NCBI GenBank assembly: GCA_964035575.1
Contig: OZ037864.1
Location: 682,001-746,000, forward strand
Direction: 5' to 3'
Source: Rhynchopus sp. YZ270_cl-10
Lineage: Eukaryota > Euglenozoa > Diplonemea > Diplonemida > Diplonemidae
DNA length: 64,000 bases
Shown here: one piece after another, positions 11,578 to 21,846 of the stretch
Layout of the letters: every line of letters begins with the position of its first letter
Position numbering within the stretch: the first letter of the stretch is position 1
Translations under genes and position numbers: made by a program
The notes under the pieces: model-generated
Databases searched by the model: none
Told to the model about the DNA's origin: nothing
The model's input: only the letters and a program-made list of their open reading frames with translations

Positions 11578-12748
11578 TGGGGAAGCCCAGCATTTATATA
11601 CCCTAGCCAGGGTTTAACTGCGCTTAGGGGCAGGGCCGTCTACCTCCCTGAGGACAAAACAGAATAGTCCCGCATACCCCTCGGGCCTACGGGAGGAAAT
11701 ACAGACGGCACACTTCATCCCCCATGAGTGGCAAGGCATAGTGACCCCCTTGGGGACTTTTGACCATCGAAAACACCCCCCATCTCGTCCCTCCCTCCCC
11801 TTCCCCGAGCAGTGTACTTCGGGTGTGGCTGACACGGGAGATGGACAGCACGCACCAACACAAAGACAACGACACCGTGTTGCCCCTTCCTCAGGAGCTG
11901 TACGGATACCCAGCTAGCAGGCTGACCACCCTCCACCCTCCACAACAGACCCAACAGTCAGCCGCATGAACACGCCTCCCCCTCCCCTTTCTACCCCCAC
12001 CCTCCACCCATCACCACTACAAACGTTGTGGCATAACCTGTACCTCTGTGAACCCCGCTTTCCCATTTCCATAACATCCTCCAGCAGGTTTTAAAAATCA
12101 CCACCGTGTCTTCCCGACTGTTCCCTTTAAGGAGCAGCAAGCGTGATGACTCCAGGCTGGGACGAACCCATAAAGGAATCCCACACTTCTCACGTCCAAG
12201 ATCTGCGACGAAGTGGTATCACAACTCACCCATCAGAGGCACCTTCATTGACAACTCTGTAAGCGGCCACGACACCATCCAGAGGGGTACAACCCACCAC
12301 CCCGCCCCACCCCCATCCTACAACATTCCATACAGAAATTCTCCAAGAACTGATTTCAAACCCTTCCCCACCCATCCCCTCACTCCACAAGCCAAACCCC
12401 CCCCTCTCCGTTCAAAAGGTTGCAACACTCCATAAATGGTAGTGTTCAGGGAACACAGCCCCATCGCACCAACGTCTATTTTCCCCAGCAAGAAGCCACG
12501 CCATCAGAGGGGTGTGTTCGAGAGACAGAGAGCAGGTTTCCCTTGAGCACATCTTGGCATCCTGTTCCTCTGGTCATCCTCTCTCGCCTTCGTCTCTCTC
12601 CGTAGATTTGTGTTTGAAAAAGTTCGGGTGAAATATCCATAATTTCACATAGTGGTGTAGTGCTAAAAGACGTCAAAAGAAAGACCCACAAAAAAGTGAA
12701 GTTGATAGTGCAAACGCCTCTGGGACGCAGGCACTGGCACTCCGTGGG
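11578..12748. other. Intergenic, C-rich, no gene recognised
   Basis: Moderately GC-rich and C-rich on the plus strand, with small open frames (11760-11969, 12106-12435) that match nothing I know. It could be the remnant of an older mobile element. Only the LINE 3' tail at 12698 is recognisable. Confidence 0.4.
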
Positions 12749-12780
12749 TTATCGAACCCCGGAGTGTTGCGCTTGGGATT
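12698..12780 (-). repeat. LINE 3' end hairpin and tail
   Basis: On the minus strand CACTCCG + GGGTTCGATAACCC + A + CGGAGTG forms a two-part hairpin, followed by CAGTGCCTGCGTCCCAG and GCACTATCAACTTCAC plus T run. The stop codon of the frame at 12749 (TAA) lies in the hairpin loop. Copies of the tail occur at 7398, 7548 and 27632. Confidence 0.6.
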
Positions 12781-13651
12781 GGTTTACAGGGAAGCTGTAA
12801 GCAGGTATACATTCATTACCCCACCCTGACCGGGAAGGGGGGACAACATGATTTAAAGATTCAAGAAAAGCACGTGTTTTAGCACACAACACTGGGCGTC
12901 TGCTGAATCCAATGAGCGCTGGGGCGCCGACGGAACGGAGGGAGTGCACACGATCCTTTTTCACACCAGGGAATGGGGCGCGGCGGAGTTTCGCTGTTAA
13001 AGCCCGCATGTTGGTCTTGACGATGAGCCTTTGCATGGCCCGCCCACGTTCGCGGATATTAGAGGTCTGTTTGGCGAGGAAGACCCTTGTGCGCAATTCG
13101 AAGTCGACCGCGAGCTCGACACACGACACGTCGCGGGGTTCTTTGCTCCACTCGAGCGTAATCACCCACCACAGGAAAGCTTTCAAAGTGAACGCCTCCC
13201 TATAGGTGGAGGAAAAACTAGGTTGCAGCTTGGTCAGATATGTGCGGAAGGGGGTATCCCGTTTGGAGGCAGCAAATGTGAGATCCCAAGGATGTACAGC
13301 CGGGGCCACATCCACAGCTTTTGAGAGGGTTGTGTCGATCGTGGTGACGGCATCGAGGAGAAGAGACTGTACCGCCTTCACCGTTACCTTGCTCACATTG
13401 GAGGGTACAATGCCGTGCAGCACAAAGCAGGTGGGAAGCCCTTTGCCATAGAGGCTGATGGCCGACTCATGTAGGGCAGTGAACGCTGGTGTGTGCACTA
13501 TGCTGCAGTGCCACAGTAGGTGGCGTGTGTGGCATGTAACCTGGACGAGGCATAAGGGGCATTTATCGCTGAAGTCCGCCTCGGGGAAGCCACTGCGTTT
13601 GAGCCCTGCTGGATGGCAGAAGAGGATTCCGCCACACAGAACACGTCGCAT
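12749..13651 (-). mobile_element. LINE (non-LTR retrotransposon) 3' fragment, C-terminal region
   Basis: A 300-codon frame with a zinc knuckle CPLC...TRHLLWHC near residues 33-50, the pattern found after the reverse transcriptase in several protist LINEs. It is followed by a basic C-terminal region (ELRTRVFLAKQ, NMRALTAKLRR). No reverse-transcriptase domain is present, so the copy is 5'-truncated, as LINE insertions usually are. It ends in the hairpin and tail at 12698-12780. The family is uncertain; an orphan host gene with such a knuckle is less likely. Confidence 0.55.
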
Positions 13652-14368
13652 CCGGAAAGCCTTGAGGGGGAAAAAAAGGGGAGTCGTTTTTTGTAAACGT
13701 TCTGTGACTGAGTCGCAAAAGGCAGCAGAAAAATACGGTTGTTAACGGTATTGACGTTGATGCAGCGTTTATTGTCCAGTACAGATGATTTTGTTGAGGA
13801 TAAAACGAACTCCTTTATTTTTTCTCTCAAATTTCATTCTTTTTTTTGATATTTGCCAGGCAAGAGGTCGAAGGGAAGTGACGAGAAGCATAGTAAGCAT
13901 TTGTGTGTTTGAGGGGGGGGTGGGCAATTCGCTAAGAGTGGAAAATATTACCCAGTGAAAAGGAGGGTCGGAGTCACAGCTATTTGTAGGCACCTCCCTT
14001 TGCAAAAAGGGGCGAAAAAATGCGTTTATTATTGGGTTAGAAAACATCGCCGAAAAAATGAAAAGATGGATTATGCCTTTTGGGCACACACAAATCTCGT
14101 CAAAAAAAAAAATAGAAAACTGAAACAAAAGAATTTTGCAATTGTAAAAAAGTAGAGTTGAAATACAAAGCCCTCATGACAGTGTACCTTGGTATATGAC
14201 CGGCTATACCGGGGTGGACACCCAACCAAAAAAAAGACAAAAAAAAAAAAAAATGAACACACACAACTTCCACAAAACGGAATTAGGTCATCCCATTTTC
14301 CATTCATTCTTTTTTGACAATCGGTCGTGTTTATTGTTGTCAAAAGAAACCCAAAAACATTTCCTTTT
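13652..14368. other. Intergenic, AT-rich, no gene seen
   Basis: 3' flank of the 5'-nucleotidase gene and 5' flank of the LINE fragment. A/T runs dominate, and open frames here are short and low-complexity. Confidence 0.45.
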
Positions 14369-15199
14369 TCATTCACTTTCAGCAATAAAGGGAAGAATCG
14401 ATTTGATGTACATGAATGCCTCATCATGAGAACCATCGAGGACGATATCGAACACATCCTGATAGTCTTCCATCGGGAACTTTGAGGTGGGGTTGCGAAG
14501 ACCTATTTTGACTGTAGTATGCTCGCTTTGATCGCACCTCTCTAACGGATGCTGTACAGCAACCAATGCATCATTTGGCTTATCCCCCAACACAATACTC
14601 ACCGGAAAATCCTTTAATAACGCAATCAACTCTTCATCCGCATGCGTCAACGCAGTCTGCTTTGTGTTCGTTGTAATGGGATTGCTAATGGGATGCACTT
14701 CACTATCCACATCCACTTTATTCGCAATAATATGAGGAACCGGCAAATGCGAAATCTCCGTATCAAAAGCATGATGCACTAAATTCGAAATTCCTGCCGA
14801 CACCACCACAAAGGGCACATCCTTCGAATAGCACGCTTCGTAGAAATCTGCCACTCCAGGGCGAAACAGCTTTTCCCCATGAGACACCACGGCAGATCGC
14901 ATATGCGAATCTTTGATTTCCTTTTCGGTGATATGTCTGTGATATTCAATCCACCATTGCTCAAGCTTATAGCGGTCGTCCCTTGCCTCAGTAGGCAGCG
15001 ATGCGCAGTCGATGACAGGGTGTATTGCCTCCTTAAAGCCATTATGGTTTGCCGCCTCGCTTCTAGCGAACAGCATGTGGCACTCCACACAGGTTGCATG
15101 TGTCAAAGTCCTATCAAAATCCGTAACAATCGCCGCCTTTTTATTCTTCACAGTAGACAACAGCGATTCAAACCCCGGGGATTTCCATAAAACCGGCAT
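14369..15199 (-). CDS. UMPH-1 / cytosolic 5'-nucleotidase III-type phosphatase (HAD superfamily)
   Basis: Dephosphorylates pyrimidine (or related) nucleoside 5'-monophosphates in the cytosol, judged by the UMPH-1 family. In the 276-residue protein the HAD nucleophile motif is DFDRTLT (27-33, with D27 and D29). Motif II is VVSAGISN (132-139) after KLFRPGVADFYEAC. Motif III/IV is LGDKPNDA (204-211). The block HIIANKVDVDSEVHPI matches the family's VVSNFMDFDENG region. ATG 15199 is preceded by CCCTCCCATCTCCCAACAG, a textbook pyrimidine tract plus AG about 40 nt upstream, which marks the mature 5' end and rules out the GTG at 15226. Confidence 0.82.
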   Translation of the reverse strand: MPVLWKSPGFESLLSTVKNKKAAIVTDFDRTLTHATCVECHMLFARSEAANHNGFKEAIHPVIDCASLPTEARDDRYKLEQWWIEYHRHITEKEIKDSHMRSAVVSHGEKLFRPGVADFYEACYSKDVPFVVVSAGISNLVHHAFDTEISHLPVPHIIANKVDVDSEVHPISNPITTNTKQTALTHADEELIALLKDFPVSIVLGDKPNDALVAVQHPLERCDQSEHTTVKIGLRNPTSKFPMEDYQDVFDIVLDGSHDEAFMYIKSILPFIAESE

Positions 15200-15344
15200 T
15201 TTTTTTTTTGGTGTCTTGGTCGTCACCTTTTAACTCCTGTTGGGAGATGGGAGGGAGGGGGGTCAGAGGGGGGAGGTTGTGATGGATGAAAAATTGGTTT
15301 ACATTTTTTTTTTGAGAAAAAAAAAAAGAGAAAAAAATGTGTTT

Positions 15345-16214
15345 TCAGTCGAGCCCTCGAATGGCAGGAATCTTTTGTGGTGCTGGCAGTCGCGCGCCAC
15401 GTCTGGCTTCCGTTGGTTTGTAGTCTGTCCACAACTTTTTGCGACGTGCATCGTCTGAAGTGCAGTCTTTGACATCAACCAAGGCGAGGAGATGGGCGTT
15501 TTCTTTGAGGGCGTGGAAGACACCGCCTCTGCCACGTTGGTGGCCACGGATGTGGAGGACGAGCTGCATTTGTTTTTGAGGGAGAACTAGCTTCCGATTT
15601 AAGGCAATTTGATACAACTTATACAATGACTCGTTGGTAGCGATTTGCGCAGCAGCATAGCCTTGCGAGCCATCTGCAGGATACCCTGCATGAACCGGAG
15701 TGTACTGCAGCAACAGATTCTCCGCGTTATTCCCTCCAACCAACGTCTCCAAATACCCCTTCTGCGTCCCAGAGGCGTCATACCGCGCGACGTTCTCTTC
15801 TTCCACCCCAAGAGGAGAGTCGGTGGTGGAGGGTTTGTACCGTCCGTTAGGTTGTTTGATAAAAACCTCATCCATCGCGGCGCCACGATGATAACCAGGT
15901 TGCTGTGGAGAGTAGGGGAAATAGTGGAGAATAGTGTTTCCCGGACGGCAGTCTGCAAGCATGAGGATAGCGTTGGGTGGGACGCTGATGTGCGAGGTAT
16001 CCATCGGGTCTGCAGCCTGGCGTCGAGAGGATGATGTCTCCGAACGCACCAAAGGAAGGGCAGTGGCAGAGCGCATGGCCCGTTTGTCGCGTTCGATGTT
16101 GTCCCTCCGTATCATCTCTGCAGCGCCCTTATCACCAAGCTTGACCAACGACAGCTGCGCATTTTGCGCCTGTCGCCGTGTCCTCTGATTCAATACTAAT
16201 ACACTTCGTTTCAT
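15345..16214 (-). CDS. Putative divergent organellar ribosomal protein uS11
   Basis: 289 residues. Residues 186-261 follow the uS11 pattern. YAAAQIATNESLYKLYQIA resembles PFAAQLAAEDAAKKAME, VLHIRGHQRGRGGVFHALKE resembles VYVKGPGSGREAAIRALQ, and LALVDVKDCTSDDARRKK resembles VTAIRDVTPIPHNGCRPPK. The first 180 residues are not recognised and would be a lineage-specific extension, as is common in mitochondrial ribosomal proteins of fast-evolving protists. The leader upstream of ATG 16214 has a long pyrimidine tract and AG. The reading is tentative, and a structure prediction against uS11 would settle it. If wrong, this is an unknown conserved-looking protein. Confidence 0.42.
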   Translation of the reverse strand: MKRSVLVLNQRTRRQAQNAQLSLVKLGDKGAAEMIRRDNIERDKRAMRSATALPLVRSETSSSRRQAADPMDTSHISVPPNAILMLADCRPGNTILHYFPYSPQQPGYHRGAAMDEVFIKQPNGRYKPSTTDSPLGVEEENVARYDASGTQKGYLETLVGGNNAENLLLQYTPVHAGYPADGSQGYAAAQIATNESLYKLYQIALNRKLVLPQKQMQLVLHIRGHQRGRGGVFHALKENAHLLALVDVKDCTSDDARRKKLWTDYKPTEARRGARLPAPQKIPAIRGLD

Positions 16215-16317
16215 GACATCCTTTTTTGTTGTGTTTTGTCTTGAGGTGAAGAGAATAGAGAAGATAGGAGGAATAAAGAGGGAAAAAATGGAAAGAAAAA
16301 AATGTTTTTAAATTGTA

Positions 16318-17917
16318 GGGGGATCCGTAAATAGACCGGCAACGACCAGACACGTAATTAGTGTGTATAGCCGGTCTTTAGCCGGTCTTTAGGGTCCGTA
16401 AAAAGACCGGCTCTTAAGGATTACCGGCTATAAGGGCCGGTCCTACCCACCCTCGAAAAAGACCGGCAGACCGGGTGTACAATTGTACACACAAAAAATA
16501 CCCGATTTTTTGGAAAAAACCAAAGGGGGGACCCTTTGGTCGTCGAAATTCCCCAGCCAAAATTGGTCGCAAAATCGGCCGATTTTTCAAAAATCTCAAA
16601 AAAAAAAAAATCCCAAATTTTTTTTTTTCACAAGTGTTTTTGAGGCCTGTTCACTACACCCTAGGCACCCTCCTGGGACCAAAAAGTCAAAAAAAGCAAG
16701 AATTGAGCTGTTTTGAGCATCTAGAGTTTATTCCCCAGCCATTTTCTGCACCACCAGTGCACTTTGTATGGGCCAGCGCCTTGTCAAAAAATCGAAAAAT
16801 CTCAAAAAAAAAAAATTTTTTTTTCGGGAAAATTTCGACCCCTGAGTTGGGTTTTTGGGCACCAAAAAGTGCAAAAAAACGCAAAAATCGGGTGTTTTGA
16901 CGATCTGGGGGTAAACCATATGCATTATGCACCTTATGCATTACTACAGGGCCCACAATTTCGGCTTTTCCTTAGCAAATTCCGCCACAATTTTTTTTTT
17001 TTTTCGATTTTGGCAAAGGCAAATCTCAGGCAAAAAGAAATCACCCCGATAATGGGTCCTTGGGTGTCCAAAGATGCCAAAAACACAAAAAAAATTGATG
17101 TTTTGACCATCGGTGGGCACCTAAAACGCACTTTTCTGCCCAAAAAATGAATATCGATTTTTCTTAGCGTTCTTATAGCCGTGATTTTTCAGTTTTTTTT
17201 CGCAAAGGTGAAAAAAAAATTCACCCAAAATAGTGGGTCCTTGGGAGACCAAAAACGCAAAAAAACGCAACATTTTGGTGTTTTGACCCTTCAGAAGCAC
17301 CCAAAACGCACTTTTGTGTACCAAAACACGCATATTTCACATTTCCTTAGCAATTCCTTTCACAAGTACAAGGCGATTTTTGACCAGACAAAAAATTTTT
17401 ATTGCCCAAAAACGGGCGTGGTAGGCACCCGAAGTCATAAAATGGCCCAAAGAATCCAAAAAACCTCAGAAATACATGTTCGTGAATAAACATTTGCAAG
17501 TCAAAATTCAACCACAATACGGTCATTTTGTGCATACCCTGTAGCTGTAGTGGCTAGAGAGCACGCATGCAGACCTGTTCCTTGCAATTTCCAGTGTTGT
17601 GTTTATCAATGCATGCATCCAGAGGACCTCTGGTTTGCGGAATCGTAGGCACTCCTGAGCAAAAATGAAATCGGTTTTTGACCCAAAATCGGGGTGTGTG
17701 GGCCCTAATTTGCTCCTGGCCGATTTGCTCCTGGCCGAAAATTGGGATTTTTCTGAAAATTTCATTGTGCTCAGCAAAAATCCTTGCTTTTTTGAAGAAT
17801 TTTCCAAAAAATATGCTATACCCCCTATGACTGGACCCAACTCCCCTCACCCTTTTTTTTTTTCACCCAAAAGGGCCGGAAATTTTACACACGAATACAC
17901 AAACTTACGGACCCCCC
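16318..17917 (+). mobile_element. Non-coding 1.6-kb DNA transposon, copy 2
   Basis: A 1600-bp inverted copy of 9996-11577. It starts GGGGGATCCGTAAATAG and ends ...TTACGGACCCCCC. GTA lies on both sides (16315-16317 and 17918-17920), again a 3-bp target duplication. The left subterminal part has one extra AGCCGGTCTTT unit relative to copy 1. It interrupts the 8-bp target duplication of the MITE at 17925-18426, so it inserted later than that element. No coding capacity was seen. Confidence 0.88.
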
Positions 17918-17924
17918 GTAGGAG

Positions 17925-18426
17925 CAGGCTTTTTTCTAAATCAGGTATTGATATTGGGGTTTTGAAAAAATAAAATGTGCGCACTTTATTTCCCGGCTTT
18001 AAGGTCCCACCCAGCGCACTTTTTTTACTCGGTAGAAGGTAGGTGGGTTTCTTAGGGATAAAGTGACCGAGAAAAAAAATGGTGGTCGTAATGTCCTCAA
18101 ACTGTCCAAAAACAACATTTTTGAAGAAAAAAATAACATGTGTCACATGTGTGTGCAAAAACACGCTATAGTACGTTTACTATGAAATGTGAGTTTCTCC
18201 GATTTAGTAAGGAAACCCCGGTTTGCAAAAAAAAACCGTGAGAAAATTCAACTACTCAAAAAAATGTCAATTTTTTCAAAATGACCCCACCACATGCCGG
18301 GATCGGCTCGGAAATGCGACAAAACGCACTTTTTTTGGGGGAAAATGCACAGGTATGTTGCGCACTTTTTTTACTATTGATTTTCGGTTTTTGGGAAATT
18401 TTGGACCCGATTTAGAAAAAAGCCTG
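17925..18426. mobile_element. 502-bp hAT-type MITE
   Basis: Perfect 18-bp terminal inverted repeats: CAGGCTTTTTTCTAAATC at 17925 and its reverse complement ending at 18426. The right flank is TGTAGGAG (18427-18434). The left flank reads GTAGGAG. If the 1.6-kb element and its GTA duplication are set aside, the left flank becomes TGTAGGAG as well. A CAG start and 8-bp target duplication are hAT hallmarks. No reading frame, so non-autonomous. Confidence 0.85.
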
Positions 18427-18434
18427 TGTAGGAG

Positions 18435-19037
18435 AGGGCTTTGAAGGAAAGGGTGTGGAAGAGCGGGGGGAGGGCGGCGGGTGACTAAGTTCCTGCCACA
18501 GATTTTTTTTTCTCCCCCCCCAAAAAAAGATAACCGTGTTGGTTGTGTGAAGATTGGATTATTTTTTCCCCCAAAACTCCCCCTACCTCTCGACTGAGTT
18601 TTCCTTTTCCATTTTAAAAAAGAGAATTTTTTGGGAGGTGCAGGGATTTCGTTCTTAGAAAAACGGCCCTGTGGTTTTGTACTGCCCCCATTTCGTTTTC
18701 AATGACCGATGTCAAAAGGACAGTAACGGTTTTCTATTTATGAAAAAGACAATCACAATAGATGCAGGGACACAACCACAGGTTTTATTTTTAACACGAA
18801 AAAAATGGTTCGAGCAGTAGTTGCGCTCTTTTTCCATATCCGGCCACTATAAAATGCTACACCACCTACAACCCTAAACATTCAAAGAATGCAACATTAA
18901 ACCCACTCAGGATCCCTGAAACTTCCTGCATTCCTGAAAGAACGTACAGACACCCCTAATAGCAGAGACAGGCATGCGTACCCACTTCACTTCACACAGA
19001 CTTCCACCTACCACCTACAGGGACAAGACCCCCTGCT
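18435..19037. other. Intergenic, 3' flank of the SNM1-like gene
   Basis: No gene seen; low-complexity T/C/A runs up to 18650 and an A/C-rich stretch before the stop at 19038. Confidence 0.45.
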
Positions 19038-21200
19038 TTAGGATTGGCGCCGCCTCTTTGGCTGCTTCGGTGGTGTTGGGGGACGGAACTTCCGTTTTGC
19101 AGCTGAGGCACGGAGTGCGCGGTGTTGGGTGGGCAGGTCGTCGTCGTCGTCAGCACCACCACCACCGCCCCCTTCGTCCTCCTCATCCTCGCTGTCAAGA
19201 CTGCTCGTCACAGAGACCATACGCTTCAAAAAGGCCTCCTGCGCAGATGTGATTCGCAGTGCCGTGCCGACCGCAGCAGACGGCACCGACACCCGAGGTG
19301 CGGTCTTCACAGCATGCTGCCCACAGCGTTCTATCTTATCAGTGAACGTCATCATCAATTTGTAGGCGCCTTGCAGGTCGGCTTCGACAGAGGGCAGGGA
19401 AGAGGTGTCTTCTGCCTGAGGGGTGGGCAGGGAGGGGACTGCAGGGGTGTCGTCGTGCACTGAGAGAGATGAGAGTTCGATGCAGGCAGGTTGTGGCTGC
19501 TCTTGTCGTAGGTGTTGTGGTGGCAGGTCTTCCGCCTCCTCCTCCTCGTCGCTGCTGAATGCCTCCGGAACGTGGATCCGTTTGAACCCCTCCTTGCAGT
19601 GCGGCTGTGTGCCCCCGTCGTCCTCCTTCTCCCCCTCACCACTCTGCAGTGACAGCAAATGGCAGAGCCGTTCCTGCGAGAGATCGTTCTTTTCCTTAGA
19701 GGCAGTGCTCTCGCCGTCGCCCGCTTCTGCTTCAGAGTCGCTGTGCGGCGATCCAAAGAGTGCAGCGGCAACGACAGATTCGGGTGTCTTGGTGACATTC
19801 TGTATGTTAGGAGTTGCACCCCCGGGGTTGTCCTTGAGGCTGGTGAAGCTGGTAAGGTTTCCGTGCACTGCAGGTGTCGCTGCGCTCTGCCTTCTTGCCA
19901 CCACCTGTCTTGGGGGTGTGCATATGACACAGTCATCATCAGAACTCACATCAGACCCAGCCTGAAGCACCCCAACCGGAACGTCAGGTACGTCTGGTGT
20001 GTCATCATCATCGCTCTCCGCAGCACGTAGTCGTGTCCCCCCCGCCCTGCGTTGGGTTCTAGGTTGTTGTGTGGTATGAGAACGTGCCGCAGTTTTGTTC
20101 ACAATGCGTGATAAAGCTGCGAGAACATGCTGGGGAACGAGTTTTCCGTGTTGCAGTCGTTCCATGAGGTTCACCGGATCGCGAGGATAGTCCCGCATCA
20201 GATGCCCGACGTGCTCCATAACTGCTTCGTTGTTGTCGCCCCGAGAGATGCCATGGATAGCCCGTGGCCGCAGCCACCCTACAAAGGAGACCAACTCAGA
20301 GAAGCTGCTGTGCGCGGAGTAGCCCACCCGGATCACCTTCCGGTTCTTCGACAGCTCCGGGCGAGGCCCCACCCAGCCACTTGGTATGACAGCCACAATG
20401 TTCAGCCCGGTACGTCGGCTGCGGTACACCAAATCCAAATCCCTCGGCTTATACGACACCGTCACAATCCGCCCCTCATCTTTGTTCGTCGTGAAGTACG
20501 ACCTCTCCAATATCCCCAAAGAAAACGCAACCTCCAACAGCTGCATCCTCTCCTGTGTCACCACCACCAAGGTGCCCAGGTGTTCCGCTAGCTCCACTAA
20601 CAATTCCTCCTTTCCCCAAAGATCGGATTTGACGAGAACCAAATCCAGGGGCACCTTTTGGTCCGGATTGGTAGGATGGATCTGAGACGCATCGAGGAAG
20701 TCTTTTATTTGGCCTAAGGCCTCATCTTGGTCGGGAAAGTCATGGTTTGGGTCGAGAAAGGTATCGTCCAGGTAGACATCATCCACCAAATCACGCTGCA
20801 GCTCTGGAACACTGCGCAGCACAGCTTCCGAAGCACTAAACCTAAAATCCCCTGTACACAGAACAGTACCAAAGTAGCCCTTTAAGACGAACATAATACT
20901 CCCGATGCAGTGCACAACAGGGATGGTCAAAAGCTGCACATTGGTATGCCCCGACCGATCCAAAGGGATTGTAACATGCTCTCCATCAGCCACCGGACGA
21001 AACACCTTTGCATCTAAAGTCGGAAACCTCGTCTGCAACAGACGCATTGTCGATGCCGACCCATAAATCGTCCCCCTATTCCACGAAGGTGTCAGCCCCT
21101 TCAAATGGTCAGTATGAAGATGCGAGAGAAGAAATATCGAGACCCCCGGAGCATAGGTGAAGTCATCGACTGCAATAGGCGTCAGCGGAATGCGTGGCAT
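19038..21200 (-). CDS. DCLRE1B: SNM1/Apollo-type MBL beta-CASP DNA-repair nuclease
   Basis: A 5' exonuclease of the SNM1 family, which acts in interstrand cross-link repair, telomere end processing or end joining. The metallo-beta-lactamase site HLHTDH is at residues 27-32, VHCIGSIMF at 96-104 (H97) and CTGDFRFS at 115-122 (D118). YLDDTFLDP (143-151) follows. The beta-CASP part includes SDLWGKEELLVELAEHL, and YSAHSSFSEL near residue 297 is the conserved C-terminal part of the fold. The N-terminus (IPLTPIAVDDF) is closest to Apollo/SNM1B. Residues after about 370 are Ser/Asp/Glu-rich and probably disordered, with a basic end (KRRRQS) that could be a nuclear signal. Apollo is favoured over Artemis, but the paralogue call is soft. 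Confidence 0.8.
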   Translation of the reverse strand: MPRIPLTPIAVDDFTYAPGVSIFLLSHLHTDHLKGLTPSWNRGTIYGSASTMRLLQTRFPTLDAKVFRPVADGEHVTIPLDRSGHTNVQLLTIPVVHCIGSIMFVLKGYFGTVLCTGDFRFSASEAVLRSVPELQRDLVDDVYLDDTFLDPNHDFPDQDEALGQIKDFLDASQIHPTNPDQKVPLDLVLVKSDLWGKEELLVELAEHLGTLVVVTQERMQLLEVAFSLGILERSYFTTNKDEGRIVTVSYKPRDLDLVYRSRRTGLNIVAVIPSGWVGPRPELSKNRKVIRVGYSAHSSFSELVSFVGWLRPRAIHGISRGDNNEAVMEHVGHLMRDYPRDPVNLMERLQHGKLVPQHVLAALSRIVNKTAARSHTTQQPRTQRRAGGTRLRAAESDDDDTPDVPDVPVGVLQAGSDVSSDDDCVICTPPRQVVARRQSAATPAVHGNLTSFTSLKDNPGGATPNIQNVTKTPESVVAAALFGSPHSDSEAEAGDGESTASKEKNDLSQERLCHLLSLQSGEGEKEDDGGTQPHCKEGFKRIHVPEAFSSDEEEEAEDLPPQHLRQEQPQPACIELSSLSVHDDTPAVPSLPTPQAEDTSSLPSVEADLQGAYKLMMTFTDKIERCGQHAVKTAPRVSVPSAAVGTALRITSAQEAFLKRMVSVTSSLDSEDEEDEGGGGGGADDDDDLPTQHRALRASAAKRKFRPPTPPKQPKRRRQS

Positions 21201-21278
21201 CGCCTGTTTACACCATTTGCAACAAAAATATCCCTTTTTGTGTATCTCTGGAATGTGTTTATTTTAGAAAAACAAAAT

Positions 21279-21316
21279 TATAAGATGATCCTAACTCTCT
21301 CGTGTTTAGTCAAAAA
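21279..21316. repeat. Dispersed hairpin repeat, family A
   Basis: TAAGATGATCCTAACTCTC followed by TCGTGTTTAGTCA; CTAA pairs with TTAG. Lies in the 3' flank of the POP5-like gene. Confidence 0.5.
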
Positions 21317-21393
21317 AAAATCTCGCTTTTATATTTCAAAATAACACAGCCATTAACAAAATGGTAATACAGCGTACCCCCCCCATCTTCCCC

Positions 21394-21846
21394 TCAGAAC
21401 CCTGATACATTGTCTAACTCAGCCAAATCCTGTCGCATTTCAGTTAAAACCTTTTGCTTTAATGAGTCTGCTTCAGGAGAGGCGAGGGGGATTGATTGGA
21501 GCTTTGCGTTGGAGAAGGTTTTTACTTCTCGTTTTGCGGCGGAAAGCGCTTTGGCGAGGGAGCCTGAGGAGGTGTGTATGGAGGTTGCGATGTCTGTTGT
21601 GCCTAGTCGTGTTAAGAGACCGAGACAGACGCGTACCCTGCGATACCCATCCGCACCTACACGAAAGAGAAAGAACTGCGACCGTCTGCTCAGCCACTTC
21701 AGCGCCAAATGAGGGGCCGCAGTGCTGACCCCCACCTCCCCATACACCTCTCTCAGCAACGCCACTACTCCTCCACGCAGACTCCCTTCCTTCACAACAC
21801 CACCCCGAACCCTTCCTATTAAATACCTTCTCTTTATTCGCGTCAT
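21394..21846 (-). CDS. POP5: POP5-like RNase P/MRP protein subunit
   Basis: Protein subunit of RNase P and RNase MRP, which process tRNA and rRNA precursors in the nucleus. The 150-residue size fits POP5. The start MTRIKRRYLIGRV parallels the family start MVRFKxRYLL. LRGGVVALLREVYGEVG and APHLALKWLSRRSQFFLFRVGADGYRRV parallel the family's helix plus strand that ends in an Arg-rich loop. TDIATSIHTSSGSLAKA fills the place of the C-terminal conserved Gly/Ser-Thr stretch. The gene ends about 190 bp upstream of the SNM1-like start on the same strand. Confidence 0.62.
   Translation of the reverse strand: MTRIKRRYLIGRVRGGVVKEGSLRGGVVALLREVYGEVGVSTAAPHLALKWLSRRSQFFLFRVGADGYRRVRVCLGLLTRLGTTDIATSIHTSSGSLAKALSAAKREVKTFSNAKLQSIPLASPEADSLKQKVLTEMRQDLAELDNVSGF

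Noticed and set aside
15200-15226. GTG start for the 5'-nucleotidase
   Set aside because: ATG 15199 follows closely and the extra residues are a Lys/Thr stretch next to a splice-acceptor-like AG.
9996-17917. One giant transposon with 1.6-kb terminal inverted repeats enclosing two host genes
   Set aside because: Each 1.6-kb copy has its own short inverted ends and its own 3-bp duplication (TGG, GTA), so they are separate insertions.
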